Source: DASZHJ01 sp035581425 (lineage in GTDB: Bacteria > Pseudomonadota > Alphaproteobacteria > ATCC43930 > CGMCC-115725). Taken from it: a stretch of DNA of 61,362 nt. The position numbers and the translations under genes were made by a program. The notes under the pieces were generated by a model, which was given only the letters and a program-made list of their open reading frames with translations, was not told the DNA's origin and searched no databases. Shown one piece after another: positions 33,415-42,399 of this stretch; the first letter of the stretch is position 1; each line of letters opens with the position of its first letter. Location: positions 1 through 61,362 of the forward strand of contig DATJVP010000150.1 in the NCBI GenBank assembly GCA_035581425.1. Reading direction: 5' to 3'.

Positions 33415-34568
33415 TCCACGACGACGAGATCGCGCGACCAGCGCGAGAGCCGTTCGGCTCCCGTCTCCGTCACCAGGACGTTGTCGATGATCCGCGCGCC
33501 GATCCTCTCCTCCTTGATGAAGATCGGCGGCTCGATCGACACCACCATGCCCGCCTGAAGCGTGTAGGTGCTGCCGCCGAACATATTGAGGGGCTCACCC
33601 CACGCGGGCGGCACGCCCGGCGCAATTCCGTAGCCGGACGTGTGGATTCGATTGCGATCGTAGCCAGCCTCCGCGATTACCCGCTTTGCGGCTTCGTGCG
33701 GAACGATCGCTGGAACCCCTGCGCGGATCGCGGCGATCATGGTATCACCGGCTTCGCGGACAATTCGATAGATCTCTTGCACCCGCGTACTCGGCTTTCC
33801 GAGGCTGAACTGGCGGCCCATCGTGACGGTGTAGCGTTTGTAGGCGGCACCGTATTCGACGTTGGCGCAATCGCCCTGCCGGAGACGCCGCAGGCTCGGC
33901 GCGCCGTGGCTGAAGTGAAGCCGCTCGCCGCTCACGAGGTTGATCGTGCTGGCGGGGAGGCCGCTGCCCGCCGTCATCAGCGCGTGATAGATGGCGCCGG
34001 CTATCTCGAGCTCGGTGCGACCTTCGGCGGTGGAAGCAATACAGGCGTCCATCGCGAGGTCGGAGATGCGGGATGCCTCGCGGATCAAGGCGATCTCGCT
34101 CGACGACTTCACCAGCTTGAGATCGTGAACGAGCGTGCTGGGCTCGGACACCAGCGCATCCCCCAGCATCGACTTGATGCGGACGTAATGGTGCGGATGG
34201 AGGTAGTAAGCGGGAACCTCCATCCCGACCCGCGCCTTCCGCAGACCGAGCCGCGCTGCCAGCCGCTCGAATACCTCGATCGGGTCCTCGGGCTCGCTGC
34301 CGCCCCAGCCCACGACTTCATCGACGAGCGTATCCTCCTCCCACTCGTTGCGCTCGGATTCGCGCGTGCAGATGATGAGGGGGCCAGGTCGCGCCGAAAT
34401 GGGCAGGCATTGGAAAGCCTGATAGCTCTTGGTCTCGGAGCCCGTGAGCCAGTGCATCGAGACCGGGTGGAAGACGAGCAGCCAATCGAGGCCGGCATTC
34501 GCGATCGCCCGACGCACCCGCGCTCGGCGGTCCTCGAATTCTTCCTGCGGAAAATCGCTCTTGGACAT
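33411..34568 (-). CDS. M24 creatinase-like protein, second copy
   Basis: 385 residues, MSKSDFPQEEFEDRRAR. Creatinase_N domain (WLLVFHPVSMHWLTGSE) plus pita-bread domain. The metal aspartates are replaced (NVEYGAAYKRYTVTMGRQF), the G-H-G-x-G histidine is absent (SGYGIAPG), one glutamate survives in SIEPPIF and the last is Ile (ARIIDNVLV). This points to a non-metallo C-N hydrolase like creatinase or ectoine hydrolase rather than a peptidase. It is the last gene of the dioxygenase operon, 30 bp after the beta subunit. It is only distantly similar to the M24 protein at 24734. Confidence 0.85.
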   Translation of the reverse strand: MSKSDFPQEEFEDRRARVRRAIANAGLDWLLVFHPVSMHWLTGSETKSYQAFQCLPISARPGPLIICTRESERNEWEEDTLVDEVVGWGGSEPEDPIEVFERLAARLGLRKARVGMEVPAYYLHPHHYVRIKSMLGDALVSEPSTLVHDLKLVKSSSEIALIREASRISDLAMDACIASTAEGRTELEIAGAIYHALMTAGSGLPASTINLVSGERLHFSHGAPSLRRLRQGDCANVEYGAAYKRYTVTMGRQFSLGKPSTRVQEIYRIVREAGDTMIAAIRAGVPAIVPHEAAKRVIAEAGYDRNRIHTSGYGIAPGVPPAWGEPLNMFGGSTYTLQAGMVVSIEPPIFIKEERIGARIIDNVLVTETGAERLSRWSRDLVVVD

Positions 34569-34598
34569 GACGAGCCTCGTTTTTGCGCGTCCCCGGCG

Positions 34599-35102
34599 TC
34601 AAATATTATAGAAGTCGATCGCGCCAGTGATGGCATCGTCGTGAATGAAGACCTTCTTCCGAACGATCTTCAGTTCCGCACCGGCGCGCCTCAGCCCGTA
34701 CTCGTAGCGGCCCGCGCGCACGATCGCCCCGGAGATGCGCAGGAAGCTGTGGACCAGCCAATTCGCCCGCACCTCGACCGTCTCCGCCGCGACCGAGGTC
34801 ACGGCGATGCCGGTCACGAGGTGCACCGTGAGCGGCAGCGGCACCGATGCGAAGGAGTCTCCGCCCTCGACACGGAATATCCGTGCCGCGAGATTCAGAC
34901 GATCTGCCCAAATGAGACTGACCTGACGTTGCGGGTCGCTCGTCCAGGTCTCGTCGCCGGCCCATGCGGGAGCCCAGAAGACTGCGTCCTCGGTGTAAAG
35001 CGAGAGCCAATCCTGCCAGCGCCGCCGATCCAGGTACTCGGCCTCCAATGTAAGAAGGGCCGTCGCTCTCGCGAGAAGATCGTCCGCGGGTTCGACGGCC
35101 AT
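34599..35102 (-). CDS. Ring-hydroxylating dioxygenase beta subunit
   Basis: 167 residues from ATG 35102 (MAVEPADDLLARATAL). The NTF2-like/SnoaL fold shows EAEYLDRRRWQDWLSLYTED near residue 22, FWAPAW, and the C-terminal VRKKVFIHDDAITGAIDFYN. It is the structural partner of the alpha subunit directly upstream (8-bp gap), as in benzoate or anthranilate dioxygenases. An upstream in-frame extension to 35276 lies within the alpha-subunit gene and was rejected as the start. Confidence 0.9.
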   Translation of the reverse strand: MAVEPADDLLARATALLTLEAEYLDRRRWQDWLSLYTEDAVFWAPAWAGDETWTSDPQRQVSLIWADRLNLAARIFRVEGGDSFASVPLPLTVHLVTGIAVTSVAAETVEVRANWLVHSFLRISGAIVRAGRYEYGLRRAGAELKIVRKKVFIHDDAITGAIDFYNI

Positions 35103-35110
35103 CGTGCGAC

Positions 35111-36466
35111 CTATTCGCCGTTCGCCATCATGCCGAGCCAGCGGCGGTAGAATCCGCCGAAGACCGTCTCGCTGTCGCCCTGGGTGTTGCTGGAATCGGG
35201 CTCCATGCCGAGGCTGCGGGCGGGCTCGTCCGCGCCGGAGACCACGGTGGCATAGCCGCGCGCGAACCGGACCCACCCGAGATCGGTAGCCGAGTTGCCC
35301 TGATGCGCGGCCTCCATCGCGAAAACGTCGTCCGGCACGGCAAGGCTACTGGGAAAGAAGAAATCCTCAAACTTCCTGATGCGTGCGGCACGAGCCTTCT
35401 CGCTTTCGCCGACGGGTGCGAAGCACCAGGCCTCGAGCTCCGTCTCATTGACGGAGATCGGCCGCCAGATGCGGATGCTCGTCGACGCGACGTCGTTGAG
35501 CAGGAAATTTGGAAATCCCGTGAAGACGCGGCCACGCCGCAGCATCCACCGCACGTGCTCGGGAGGAAACCGCTCCAGGAGTTGCGCCTCTCTCTCGTAG
35601 AGCGGGATCGCCGCGGGATTGGCGCGGTCGGACCAGTTCAGCATATGCCCGCGGCCGAGATCATAGCTGCCCGTCGCGGTTCCCGTGCGATTGAGGATGC
35701 GGCCGGCCTCCGTGGCCTTGAGGGGATCGAGTGACGGCCCTTCGAGCTGCTCGCGATAAACGACCGTCGCGGCGTAATTTCGATGCACGGCCGCGACGTG
35801 GTAACCGTCGGCACCGTTTTCGCATTGGAACTTCCAATTGGCCCGCATCCGGTATCGGATGCTGCCTTCCAGGACCTCGAGCCCGTCGGGAGATTGATCC
35901 GCGAGCAGGTCGATCACCTTGCAGGTGGCTTTCCCGAGAAAGCTCTCCAGCGACTCCGCCGCCGCGTCGAGGGAGGCGAAGATGAAGCCGCGGTAGCTCG
36001 CGACGCGTGGCACCGGCCGCAGGTTGGGATCGAAATCCCGAGGTAAACCGTCCGGCCAGCCAAGCTTCTCGAACTGAATCTTTGTGCACTTCCCCTCCGT
36101 GTTGAAGCACCAGCCGTGATAGCGGCATGTGATCGTAGGGGCATGGCCGGTGCGTCCCGTGGTCAGTCGAGCACCGCGATGCGCGCAGGCGTCGAAATAG
36201 GCGGCGATGCCGCCCTTGGCGGTGCGCATGACGAATACGGGCTGACGCGCGATCTCCGTCGCGACGTAATCGCCCGCCCGCTTCACCTGGCTCTCGTGGC
36301 AGACATAAATCCACGCCTTGGCAAAAATGCGCTTGAGCTCGAGATCGAAGATCGCGGGATCGTTATAGATCGACTTGTGTACCCGAAACACGTCTTGCTC
36401 GACGCGATCGTCGATCAAGTCCTTGACCGAGCGGAGATCATTGCGCAGCGCGTCGGAGGTCGTCAT
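35111..36466 (-). CDS. Ring-hydroxylating dioxygenase alpha subunit (benzoate/anthranilate type)
   Basis: 451 residues from ATG 36466 (MTTSDALRNDLRSVKDLID). Rieske ligands are in FDACAHRGARL and ITCRYHGWCFN; the catalytic iron motif is ENGADGYHVAAVH with the bridging aspartate. The reductase gene lies 29 bp upstream and the beta subunit 8 bp downstream, giving a complete class IB three-component system. It would cis-dihydroxylate an aromatic acid or remove an amino, carboxyl or N-alkyl group. The longer open frame upstream enters the reductase gene and was not used. Confidence 0.93.
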   Translation of the reverse strand: MTTSDALRNDLRSVKDLIDDRVEQDVFRVHKSIYNDPAIFDLELKRIFAKAWIYVCHESQVKRAGDYVATEIARQPVFVMRTAKGGIAAYFDACAHRGARLTTGRTGHAPTITCRYHGWCFNTEGKCTKIQFEKLGWPDGLPRDFDPNLRPVPRVASYRGFIFASLDAAAESLESFLGKATCKVIDLLADQSPDGLEVLEGSIRYRMRANWKFQCENGADGYHVAAVHRNYAATVVYREQLEGPSLDPLKATEAGRILNRTGTATGSYDLGRGHMLNWSDRANPAAIPLYEREAQLLERFPPEHVRWMLRRGRVFTGFPNFLLNDVASTSIRIWRPISVNETELEAWCFAPVGESEKARAARIRKFEDFFFPSSLAVPDDVFAMEAAHQGNSATDLGWVRFARGYATVVSGADEPARSLGMEPDSSNTQGDSETVFGGFYRRWLGMMANGE

Positions 36467-36495
36467 TCCGTTCGGTCCCTTCGCTTCCCGCGCGG

Positions 36496-37512
36496 TTAGG
36501 TCGGTAGAAACCTTTCCGCAAAAATTCGCTCGTGATTCGCGCCCCGCGCTATCAGCAATTTCAAGGTGTGGTCGATCATCGGCACTGGCCCGCAGAGATA
36601 GACGTCGAAGGCGCCATAATCGAGGTCTTGCCGGGCTGCGATAGTGCCGACGAGGTCGACCGGACCGCCCCATTCTGCATCTCCCTCTGCCACGCCGACA
36701 ATCGTCTCGAGAGCGCCGAGCTCGCTACGCAGTTGCGCGAGCACATCTAGCCCGAAGAGGTCGGATCGGCGGTTTGCGCCGTAGACCGCGACGATCCGCG
36801 GAGGACGCTCGGCGCGTTGGGCGAGATCGCGAAGAACACTTATAATTGGGGCGAGGCCGGTGCCGCCCGCGACCATCAGCAGGGGTCGCTTCTCATCGCG
36901 CAGGAAGAAGCGGCCGAAGGGGCCATCGAGCCGCAAGCGATCCCCCGGACGCGCGCGGCGCGTCAGATAGTCTCCCATGACGCCTCCCTCGATGAGGCGC
37001 ACGTAGAATACCGACTGCTGAGAACCGGGCTCGTTCGCGAAGGAATATGCCCGCGACGTCGCCGTGTCGGGAATATCGATATTGACGTATTGCCCGGGCA
37101 GGAATCTTCGGCGTGCAGGGGCGATGCCCTGCGTGACGAGCCGCACCACGCTCTCGGAGACCGGGTCGATCGAGAGGACCGACTCCGTCCAGGCTTCATC
37201 ACGCTTGGCCCCGGTCTGAGCGAAGGGATAGTCGAATTCAACGACGCAGGGCGATCGCGCCTGCATCTGGCATGTGAGCACGCGGCCAGCCGCCGCTTCC
37301 TCGTCGCTGAGCGCTACGCGACTATAGTCATTGAGGACGAACTCGCCGCGCAGGCACCGCGCCTTGCACGTGCCGCAAGCGCCCTCCCGGCAGTCCGTCA
37401 AAAGAAGGACACCGTGCCGGCGCGCCGCCTGCTCGACGGTCTCGAAGGCTCCGGCGACCACGTCGCGGCTTTGTCCGTCGGCAAATATCAGGGTAACCGC
37501 GTGACCTTCCAT
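36496..37512 (-). CDS. Dioxygenase reductase component (2Fe-2S ferredoxin-FAD-NAD, BenC-like)
   Basis: 338 residues from ATG 37512, the usual length of BenC/AntC. The plant-type ferredoxin domain has DCREGACGTCKARC and VLTCQ (four cysteines). The FAD domain has RAYSFANEPGSQ. The NAD domain has MVAGGTGLAPIISVLRDL and VYLCGPVPMID. It passes electrons from NADH to the Rieske centre of the alpha subunit encoded next. It heads the four-gene operon ending in the M24 gene. No regulator is adjacent other than the LysR gene beyond the operon. Confidence 0.94.
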   Translation of the reverse strand: MEGHAVTLIFADGQSRDVVAGAFETVEQAARRHGVLLLTDCREGACGTCKARCLRGEFVLNDYSRVALSDEEAAAGRVLTCQMQARSPCVVEFDYPFAQTGAKRDEAWTESVLSIDPVSESVVRLVTQGIAPARRRFLPGQYVNIDIPDTATSRAYSFANEPGSQQSVFYVRLIEGGVMGDYLTRRARPGDRLRLDGPFGRFFLRDEKRPLLMVAGGTGLAPIISVLRDLAQRAERPPRIVAVYGANRRSDLFGLDVLAQLRSELGALETIVGVAEGDAEWGGPVDLVGTIAARQDLDYGAFDVYLCGPVPMIDHTLKLLIARGANHERIFAERFLPT

Positions 37513-37787
37513 ACCGAGCCCCAATGCTGGTCCGCGACGCAACGAGCGCAGCGGCCCAACCCCCTGCATGATGGGCCATCGAACGACGGCATCAACTGGG
37601 AATTTCATTTGGGGATGCGCGGAGCCAACCCACAGGTAGGGGACGATGGGCTCGATGTTCACCCGGCATCGAGCCCAAAAGTCCCAACGGACGATTTGCG
37701 CGTCCTGTGTCGTCGGATGGTCGCGCTTGACCCCGCGAGCGTCGCCACTATCTCGCCCTTCAGAGCATCGTGTGGGGCGAGTGGTCG

Positions 37788-39746
37788 ATGGTGCCGGATC
37801 AACGGGGGATTGCTGTCGAGGCCGAACGCGAGACGGAATTGCGGCCCCTGCGATCGCAGAGGCTCCAACGACAACTCCGCGCGCTCGCCGCCCAAAGACT
37901 CGACAGCGAAGTTTTCAATCTCCTGAGAGCGCACGCCGAGGGCACTCGGCTCGGCAGCGACGACCTGCTGGTCTTGGCGTCGGCGCTGCGGCAATCCGCG
38001 TTCAAACTCCGAGCATTCTGGGAGAGTGGCAAGCCCGACGCCGATGCGGATGCGCTCGTCGATTTCGTGTTTGCGCTCCTGGAGTCGGCGGAGCTGCCGA
38101 CGAAACCGAAGAGCGGGCCGGCCTTCCGCGAATATTTCTTTGCTTCCATCGCCTGGTTCGGGGTGCTGCGCGACAGCCGTCACGTCTCCCGCTTCTGGTC
38201 GCAAGCCCAGCATCTCCTGGGCATCGATCTGAGCGCGATTCCCGAGGGGCGGGAGCGCCTCGTCGGCGAAATCGCAGATATCGGCAGGACGAATCCTTTG
38301 CCGCCGCAGGTGGAGACCGTGGTCGCGCAGCTCTGCCGCAAGCCTCATCTTTTCGGCGACCGTGTCGCTACGGCAAAGGTCCTTGCCTACGATCTTCACG
38401 CGAGGATCCGCGATCTCGATGCGCGCGCGATCGTCGAGGTTTGGCTCCCGGCCTGGTGTAGGGCATTCGCTCGCGCGCGGTTTGGTCGAAGTATGGGGCC
38501 CGGGAGCGTCAATCTCGTTCGCGCGGATGTGCACGAGCGTCTGAGCATGCTCGCTCGCATGTCCCAAATTCTGTGCGGGCGTTATGGCGGGCTCGGCACC
38601 TCCGTGAGCCTCTTGCTCGTCAAGCTCGACTACTGGCTCTTCGTACGGCCGGGCCGCCTCGGCGGCCGCTTGGCCGTTCCGTGGACGGCGGCCCTGCAGG
38701 CTCTCCTACGCATTTTTCCGAGCCGCGATCCCCGTTTCTCTCGCCGGCGGAACCGACGCCAAAGGATCGAGCAAAATCCGCCCATCCCGTCGCTGCGAGT
38801 GATCGAGGGAACGACGTCGCGCGAGCGCGAGCGCGATCTCATCGTGACGCGCGCGCAAGGCGGCATCGGTGACATCATCACGATGCGGCCCGGGCTCCTG
38901 GAGCTGGCGCGACGGCGCTGGCGCCACGGCGGGCGGGTCGTCTTCGCGACGAACCGCGCCTTCTTTCCCGCTTTCTCGGTCGACGACACTCTCGACCTCC
39001 TCGATATCGAGCGCGACGATATCGACGTTTCTGCCTTCGGAAAATGGATCAACATGACGGAAGCGCCGGAGGCGGACGTCGAAACCCGCCAGAAGCCCCG
39101 AATTCGGACGCACCGGATAGATATCTATGCGCGCCTGATGGGCGTCCCCTTCTCTCCCTTCGCCAAACGCCGGAACTGTCCGATCCGACCGACCTCGGCC
39201 CTGGAGCAATCGGCAGTCGAGTTCGTTCGGTGGAACAGCCGGATCGATGCGCCGTCGATCGGGATTCAGTATCGCGCCGCGGAAACCTACAAGGACGCGC
39301 CGGTCATGCTCGACTTGGCGCGCGCTCTCACGCGCCGATACAACGTCTTCGTCTTCGACAGCCGGCCGATTCCGAGGCAGCCCGGGGATCTCTTCGTCGC
39401 CGTCGATAACCAATCCTTGCCCGCCGCCGTGGCGATCGCAGCGCGGATGGGCGCGATCATCGCGCCGGATTCCTCGTACATACACATCGCCGGTGCCAAC
39501 GGCATTCCCTGCCTCGTCCTCGCGGGTCCGACCGATGGACGGGTGCGCGCCAAGGCCTATCCCCATGCGCGGTATCTCGATGCTCGCCGCTCGCTGAGCT
39601 GCGTCCCATGCTGGCGGAACGAATTCGAGAAATGCAGGCTCACGCAGAGCTACGACAGCGCCTGCATGAAGATGCTGAGCGTTCCCGTGGTCGTGGAGGC
39701 GTTGGAGCGCATGCTCGCCGCTCGCGGCGCCGGGGGCGGCCGATAG
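37788..39746 (+). CDS. Glycosyltransferase family 9-like protein with long N-terminal domain
   Basis: 652 residues from ATG 37788 (a GTG at 37770 is also in frame). The first 310 residues are helical and arginine-rich with no recognised domain. The C-terminal half has heptosyltransferase-like features: IVTRAQGGIGDIITMRPGL near residue 360, and IIAPDSSYIHIAGANGIPC followed by LAGPTDGRV near residue 590, the nucleotide-sugar site. Four cysteines cluster at CVPCWRNEFEKC. It opens the capsule export cluster, 9 bp before kpsE, so it probably adds a sugar to the capsule or its linker. Confidence 0.75.
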   Translation: MVPDQRGIAVEAERETELRPLRSQRLQRQLRALAAQRLDSEVFNLLRAHAEGTRLGSDDLLVLASALRQSAFKLRAFWESGKPDADADALVDFVFALLESAELPTKPKSGPAFREYFFASIAWFGVLRDSRHVSRFWSQAQHLLGIDLSAIPEGRERLVGEIADIGRTNPLPPQVETVVAQLCRKPHLFGDRVATAKVLAYDLHARIRDLDARAIVEVWLPAWCRAFARARFGRSMGPGSVNLVRADVHERLSMLARMSQILCGRYGGLGTSVSLLLVKLDYWLFVRPGRLGGRLAVPWTAALQALLRIFPSRDPRFSRRRNRRQRIEQNPPIPSLRVIEGTTSRERERDLIVTRAQGGIGDIITMRPGLLELARRRWRHGGRVVFATNRAFFPAFSVDDTLDLLDIERDDIDVSAFGKWINMTEAPEADVETRQKPRIRTHRIDIYARLMGVPFSPFAKRRNCPIRPTSALEQSAVEFVRWNSRIDAPSIGIQYRAAETYKDAPVMLDLARALTRRYNVFVFDSRPIPRQPGDLFVAVDNQSLPAAVAIAARMGAIIAPDSSYIHIAGANGIPCLVLAGPTDGRVRAKAYPHARYLDARRSLSCVPCWRNEFEKCRLTQSYDSACMKMLSVPVVVEALERMLAARGAGGGR

Positions 39747-39755
39747 GGGTCGAGG

Positions 39756-40946
39756 ATGCTGGACTTGCGGAACATGCAGAAAGGCAGACAGGGAACCGCC
39801 GACGACCCGCCGCTTTCCGGCGCTTGGGGATCGCTCCTGCAGCGAATGCGCCGATTGGCGCAGGCGTTCAACCTCTGGCTATGGGTATTCGTGCTCCTTC
39901 CGACGCTGCTCGCTGCCGTCTACTTCTTCGGCATTGCATCGGACCTCTACCTGACGGAAGCGAAGTTCATCGTACGCACGCAGTCGAGCGTGCCCGCAAG
40001 CCTGCTCGGTGCCTTCCTTCAGGACACCGGCCTGGTGCGATCGTCGGACGACACCTTCTCGGTGAACGAATTCATCATGTCCCGCGACGCGGTCCGCGAT
40101 CTCGAGCGGGAGAACGGCATAAGGGAAATCTTCGGGCGGCCGGAGGCGGACTTCATCACCCGCTTTCCCAATCCGATCTCCGGCTCCAGCTTCGAGGCGC
40201 TCTATCGACACTATGGCGATTTCGTCGAAATCAGGACGGACAGCTCGACGGGAGTGAGCACCCTACGAGTGAAGGCATATCGTCCCGAGGATGCGCAAGC
40301 GATCGCGGCGGCACTCCTGCAGGACAGCGAGCGCCTGGTCAACACGCTGAACCAAAGGGCCGAGCACGACGCGCTTGAGTTGGCCCGCCGCGAGGTGACC
40401 CGCGCACAGCAGCATCTGGCCGAGGCCGATAGCCGGCTCACGGCCTATCGGCTGCAAGTCCAGATCCTCGATCCGAAACTGACTTCGACCAACATCTACG
40501 AGACGCTCGCGCAGATTTCGGCAGCCAAGGTGTCGACGGAAACGATGCTCGCGCAGCTCACGCGGGACGCGCCGACGAGTCCGGCGATCCCGGGCTTGCA
40601 GACGCGCCTTGCGGCGTTGAAGCAGCAGATGGCCGAGACGGAAGCGAGGATCACCGGAGGAGACGGCTCCGTCGCGACGAAAGTCGCGGAATTCGAGCGC
40701 CTGACCCTGGAGCGGGAACTCGCGGAGAGGCAGCTCGCCTCAGCGACGGAATCGCTCGAAAAGGCGCGCATCGACGTGGCCCGCCAGGCCCTCTACATCG
40801 AGCATATCGTGCAGCCCAATCTCGCGGACTATCCGCTCTATCCCAAGCGCGTCGTTTCGTTCGTGATGGTCCTGGTGACCTGCTTCCTCGCCTACAGCAT
40901 CGCCTGGCTCCTGATCGCCGGCGTGCGCGAGCACGCCACCGGCTGA
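39756..40946 (+). CDS. kpsE: Capsule polysaccharide export inner-membrane protein KpsE-like
   Basis: 396 residues. A membrane segment near the N-terminus (WLWVFVLLPTLLAAVYFFGI), a long periplasmic region with coiled-coil stretches (LARREVTRAQQHLAEADSRL), and a C-terminal membrane segment (VVSFVMVLVTCFLAYSIAWL) give the PCP-3 topology of KpsE/CtrB/BexC. The pre-membrane motif PNLADYPLYPKR carries the family's proline-rich turn. These proteins bridge the ABC exporter and the outer-membrane export channel. It is 3 bp upstream of kpsM. Confidence 0.92.
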   Translation: MLDLRNMQKGRQGTADDPPLSGAWGSLLQRMRRLAQAFNLWLWVFVLLPTLLAAVYFFGIASDLYLTEAKFIVRTQSSVPASLLGAFLQDTGLVRSSDDTFSVNEFIMSRDAVRDLERENGIREIFGRPEADFITRFPNPISGSSFEALYRHYGDFVEIRTDSSTGVSTLRVKAYRPEDAQAIAAALLQDSERLVNTLNQRAEHDALELARREVTRAQQHLAEADSRLTAYRLQVQILDPKLTSTNIYETLAQISAAKVSTETMLAQLTRDAPTSPAIPGLQTRLAALKQQMAETEARITGGDGSVATKVAEFERLTLERELAERQLASATESLEKARIDVARQALYIEHIVQPNLADYPLYPKRVVSFVMVLVTCFLAYSIAWLLIAGVREHATG

Positions 40947-40949
40947 TCC

Positions 40950-41732
40950 ATGTCCACCTTCCTTCAGTGCCTGTCCGTCCAATTCCGCGTCATCGGCGCG
41001 CTGGTGATGCGCGAGCTGCAGACCCGCTACGGTCGCGACAACCTCGGCTTTCTCTGGCTGATGGGCGAGCCCCTGATGTTTGCGAGCGGCGTCCTCGTGC
41101 TTTGGCGCCTGGTGCGCGGGGAGTTTCAGCAGGGAATTCCGGTAATCACGTTTACCCTGCTGGGATATATCCCCATGCTGTTGTTCCGCCACACCGTGAG
41201 CCGCGTCTTGAACTGCCTCAGGGACAGCAGCGCGCTCCTCTATCATCGGCCTGTCACTCTGCTGGATGTGATCTTCGCCCGCATTCTCTCGGAGATCGCC
41301 GGCAACCTTCTCACCTTTGCCTTCGCCTTCGGCGTTCTCTTCGCAACCGGGCTCATGGATTGGCCGACACAGCCGGCGCTCGTGTTTCTCGGCTACTTCT
41401 ACATGGCATGGTTTACGACCGGGGTCGGGTTGGTCTTGGGATGCCTGAGCGATCGGAGCGAGCTCGTCGAGAAATTCTGGACTCCGCTCTCATATCTCTT
41501 CATTCCGCTGTCCGGTGCATATTTCCTCGCCGCCTGGGCCAACGATACCTGGCGCGAGTACTACCTGCTCCTGCCGACGGTCAGCGCTTTCGAGCTCATG
41601 CGAGCGGGCTTCCTCAGCGATTATGTCCGGAGCTATTGGGACCAGCCCTATATTGCGGTCTGGTCGGCATCGACGACCTTAATCGGGCTTTATCTCTTCC
41701 GGTCCGCGCATCGCCATTTCGTGGTCCGATGA
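40950..41732 (+). CDS. kpsM: Capsule polysaccharide ABC exporter permease KpsM-like
   Basis: 260 residues with six predicted membrane segments and the ABC-2 fold. MRELQTRYGRDNLGFLWLMG near residue 22 is the KpsM/CtrC/BexB signature, and RHTVSRVLNCLRDSSALLYH precedes the core helices. It exports lipid-linked capsule chains across the inner membrane. Its TGA overlaps the kpsT ATG (ATGA), indicating translational coupling. Confidence 0.95.
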   Translation: MSTFLQCLSVQFRVIGALVMRELQTRYGRDNLGFLWLMGEPLMFASGVLVLWRLVRGEFQQGIPVITFTLLGYIPMLLFRHTVSRVLNCLRDSSALLYHRPVTLLDVIFARILSEIAGNLLTFAFAFGVLFATGLMDWPTQPALVFLGYFYMAWFTTGVGLVLGCLSDRSELVEKFWTPLSYLFIPLSGAYFLAAWANDTWREYYLLLPTVSAFELMRAGFLSDYVRSYWDQPYIAVWSASTTLIGLYLFRSAHRHFVVR

Positions 41733-42376
41733 TCAGGGCCCTGGGTGTCACCAAGGATTATCGGATGGAGCGCGGGATCCATCGCGCGATCGACGATGTC
41801 TCCTTCACCATGAATCGCGGGGAGAAGATCGCGGTCTTAGGTCTCAACGGCGCGGGAAAGTCGACGCTCATTCGCATATTGAGCGGCGTGGAACTCCCCA
41901 CCAAGGGAACCGTCGAACGGCAAATGTCGCTATCCTGGCCGCTCGGCTTCAACACCGGTTTTCACCCCGCGATGACCGGCAACGACGCCGCGCGCTTCGT
42001 CGCTCGAGTCTACGGCAAGCCCTTTCCCGAGGTTCGCGGCAGGGCGGACGACTTTGCGGAACTCGGCAGGTTCATGGCCGAGCCGATCAGATCTTACTCG
42101 TCTGGTATGCAGGCACGCCTTGCATTCGGACTATCGCTGGCGGTCGACTTCGATTGCTACCTCGTCGACGAGGTCATCGGCGCCGGAGACCAGCGGTTTC
42201 AACGAAAGTCGCGCGAGGAATTGTTCGAGAAGCGTGTCAATTGTGCCTTGCTGCTTGCCATCCACAGTCCCGATATCGTGCGCAGCTATTGTAGCAAGGC
42301 CCTCATCGTCCACCGCGGCCGAGCGAAGATTTTCGAGGACATCGAGCTCGCGCTCGAGATTTATCAGGGACTCTGA
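41729..42376 (+). CDS. kpsT: Capsule polysaccharide ABC exporter ATPase KpsT-like
   Basis: 215 residues. Walker A is AVLGLNGAGKST near residue 35, the signature is RSYSSGMQARLAFG and Walker B is CYLVDEVIGAGD. The short length without a carbohydrate-binding C-terminal extension is typical of KpsT/CtrD/BexA rather than the Wzt type, so export is triggered by the lipid terminus. It works with the overlapping kpsM. Confidence 0.95.
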   Translation: MIRALGVTKDYRMERGIHRAIDDVSFTMNRGEKIAVLGLNGAGKSTLIRILSGVELPTKGTVERQMSLSWPLGFNTGFHPAMTGNDAARFVARVYGKPFPEVRGRADDFAELGRFMAEPIRSYSSGMQARLAFGLSLAVDFDCYLVDEVIGAGDQRFQRKSREELFEKRVNCALLLAIHSPDIVRSYCSKALIVHRGRAKIFEDIELALEIYQGL

Positions 42377-42399
42377 GCGATGAAAGCGAGGCGCGCGAT

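Noticed and set aside
33264..35150. 628-codon open frame on the plus strand
   Set aside because: Antisense to the M24 and beta-subunit genes; the composition is that of a shadow frame.
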